NCBI GenBank assembly: GCA_037974335.1
Contig: CM075760.1
Location: forward strand, 68,997,477 to 69,061,476
Direction: 5' to 3'
DNA: 64,000 nt
Source: Prionace glauca
Taxonomy: Eukaryota; Chordata; Chondrichthyes; Carcharhiniformes; Carcharhinidae
The translations under genes and the position numbers were made by a program. The notes under the pieces are model-generated. The model saw nothing but the letters and a program-made list of their open reading frames with translations. It had not been told where the DNA came from and did no database searches. The first letter of the stretch is position 1, and every line of letters starts with the position of its first letter. Of this stretch, positions 62,945 through 64,000 are shown in pieces.

Positions 62945-63229
62945 TTAAACAATGACTGAACACAGGGGGTGAATGTGAGAAGCTGAAGTTTCCAGTTGAA
63001 GAGGTTCCCAGTGTCTCTGAGCAGCTGAACTGGGGAAGCCTTTGGGCAGAGACTGTCCTGCTGCTATTTCCACCGGCATACCCACATCATTTCCCTTCCT
63101 GACCACCGGGGATCGCTGTAACACGCCCGGGCGCTGCTCCTCCCAGTGACACCTCTTGCCCAGTCCGGCCCGGCCGCTGCTCGTTGGCGGAACATCCGGG
63201 TCCTGCAGAGAGACGGGGTCAGCCGCCAT
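62945..63229 (-). CDS. Possible first coding exon of an unknown host gene
   Basis: ATG at 63227-63229 lies in AATATGGCGGCTG, a YY1-type motif that often overlaps vertebrate starts. The frame MAADPVSLQDPDVPPTSSG, KRCHWEEQRPGVLQRS stays open to 62945. The first 50 codons lie in CpG-rich sequence and look coding. The rest may be intron: a GGTATG donor-like site lies at about 63078. I do not recognise the protein. Further exons would lie to the left. Confidence 0.4.
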   Translation of the reverse strand: MAADPVSLQDPDVPPTSSGRAGLGKRCHWEEQRPGVLQRSPVVRKGNDVGMPVEIAAGQSLPKGFPSSAAQRHWEPLQLETSASHIHPLCSVIV

Positions 63230-63671
63230 ATTGCCATGACATTACTACAGCCCCTCCCCCCCGGCTGAAGCGGCGTTTCAGAAATGTAGAAAGTGAGAGA
63301 AATTCCCACCCGGAAATCCCGCCCGGAGCGGAATTAAAATTAAATAAAATACATATTTTTATAAAGAGGCAGGTGGCGGAACCGCGCATGTGCGGTAGTA
63401 TTTTCCCAGAGCGCACCGCGCGGGTGTGATTGAAAAACAGACGGAATAAAAAACAGAAATGATTTTCCCGAATGGAGAAGGAACCGAAAGTCTGACGGGT
63501 GAGGATGTGAATAATAATCATCAAGATTCAACATATTAAAAGATTCAAATGTAACTGCCTGGGCGCATGTGCAGGAGGGGAATTCCCCCAGAGTGCAGCG
63601 CGCGGGACGCCGTCTCCCCTGGCAACGCAAGATGGCCGCCGGCGGTGGTGTGATTGTGGCGCAGGCGCAGT
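63200..63671. promoter_or_regulatory. CpG-rich divergent promoter outside the ZNF cluster
   Basis: Two YY1-type motifs face apart: minus AATATGGCGGC (about 63222-63232) and plus AAGATGGCCGCC (about 63630-63641). Between them are NRF1-like GCGCATGTGCGG and GCGCATGTGCAGG and CpG-dense GAGCGCACCGCGCGGG / GAGTGCAGCGCGCGGG, two related blocks. Confidence 0.6.
63632..63669 (+). CDS. Possible short first coding exon (+)
   Basis: ATGGCCGCC starts MAAGGGVIVAQA and reaches a GTAAGG donor at 63670. If unspliced it ends at a TAA a codon later. Only the YY1-type start and donor support it. Confidence 0.25.
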
Positions 63672-63861
63672 AAGGTCTGCCTGCAGCCCATTGTCCAGAT
63701 TGCCCCCCAGTGGATGTGGTGGGGAGGTGCAGCAGATGGAGCAACAATCCCAGTTTCAATGGGGGGAGAGAAGCTGCAATTCTGCTCCCTGTTGTTCACT
63801 CCTCTCTCCAGCCTCAGCATTGCAGAGTGTTTAAACAAGAGGGTGCATTGTCACAGCAGCA

Positions 63862-64000
63862 GGGTCTCCATGTCCTTCCAGTAGTAAGGTGACCAGAACT
63901 GGACGCAGTTCTCCAAATGCGGTCTAACCAACGTTCTGTACAACTGCAGCATTAAACGCCAGCTCTTATACTATACACCCCTTCCTATAAAGGCTAGCAT
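63862..64000 (-). mobile_element. CR1-like LINE, cut by the window edge
   Basis: The minus strand gives the LxQLYRTLVRPHLENC and QFWSPYYWKDME region (CTTCCAGTAGTAAGGTGACC, AACTGCAGCATTAAACGCC). Confidence 0.75.

Noticed and set aside
63184-63429. Plus-strand ORF across the border promoter.
   Set aside because: It is antisense to the YY1-type minus start and has no start context or conservation visible.

Overview
The window looks like nuclear DNA of a cartilaginous fish, most likely a shark. It has a dense cluster of intron-split poly-C2H2 zinc-finger genes, several CR1-like LINE families, and many tRNA-headed SINEs of the kind described from sharks (HE1-like). The taxon is inferred from repeat style and was not confirmed by a search. 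There are no bacterial-type genes.

The dominant content is a zinc-finger (ZNF) cluster. Ten loci carry fingers: 3.2-3.6 kb (-), 9.1-10.3 (+), 19.4-20.3 (+), 27.3-27.7 (+), 30.8-31.5 (+), 34.8-35.8 (-), 41.6-42.7 (+), 49.7-50.6 (-), 56.5-57.1 (-) and 57.4-60.0 (+). Three finger-less remnants of the second exon (27.7, 33.3 and 43.6 kb) and one stray finger (61.0 kb) are also present. Most loci share one plan. A short non-coding exon 1 in a CpG-rich promoter ends in a GTGAGT donor. An intron of 1-6 kb follows. A single exon 2 then starts at a TTTTACAG-type acceptor and holds the 5' UTR and the whole finger ORF, which usually starts MEKPWKC. No KRAB, SCAN or BTB domain was seen. Two loci look fully intact (19.4 and 30.8 kb); 56.5 kb is a clean 7-finger ORF. 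The others carry frameshifts, stops, deletions or retroelement damage.

The CpG promoters (7.2, 13.4, 24.9, 28.5, 36.7 and 52.5 kb) have two arms. One side carries exon 1 of the + gene. The other carries an inverted, related exon for a divergent - gene, with CRE (TGACGTCA), CCAAT, GC-box and NRF1-like motifs between. The best preserved divergent pair is 35.8(-)/41.6(+) around the 36.7 kb promoter. The region seems to have grown by duplicating divergent and convergent gene units, followed by inversion, deletion and finger-level tandem duplication.

The rest is mostly repeats. These are CR1-like LINEs of several ages (two copies near-identical over 1.15 kb), L2-like 3' ends, two tRNA-derived SINE families, a 717-bp near-perfect palindrome at 51.3-52.0 kb, a fossil Ty3/gypsy-type integrase at 46.5-47.4 kb, minisatellites, and nested insertions up to four deep at 15.4-18.5 kb. 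The right edge (62-63.7 kb) leaves the ZNF cluster. It holds a tRNA-Val-like sequence and a CpG-rich segment with two divergent YY1-type ATGGCGGC/ATGGCCGCC starts, probably the promoter of one or two unrelated host genes.

No wholly new system was found. The most interesting signals are the two-armed ZNF promoters, relic fingers fossilised in the 5' UTRs, a LINE whose tail replaces a ZNF start codon, and nonsense or frameshift mutations that were amplified along with tandem finger duplications.
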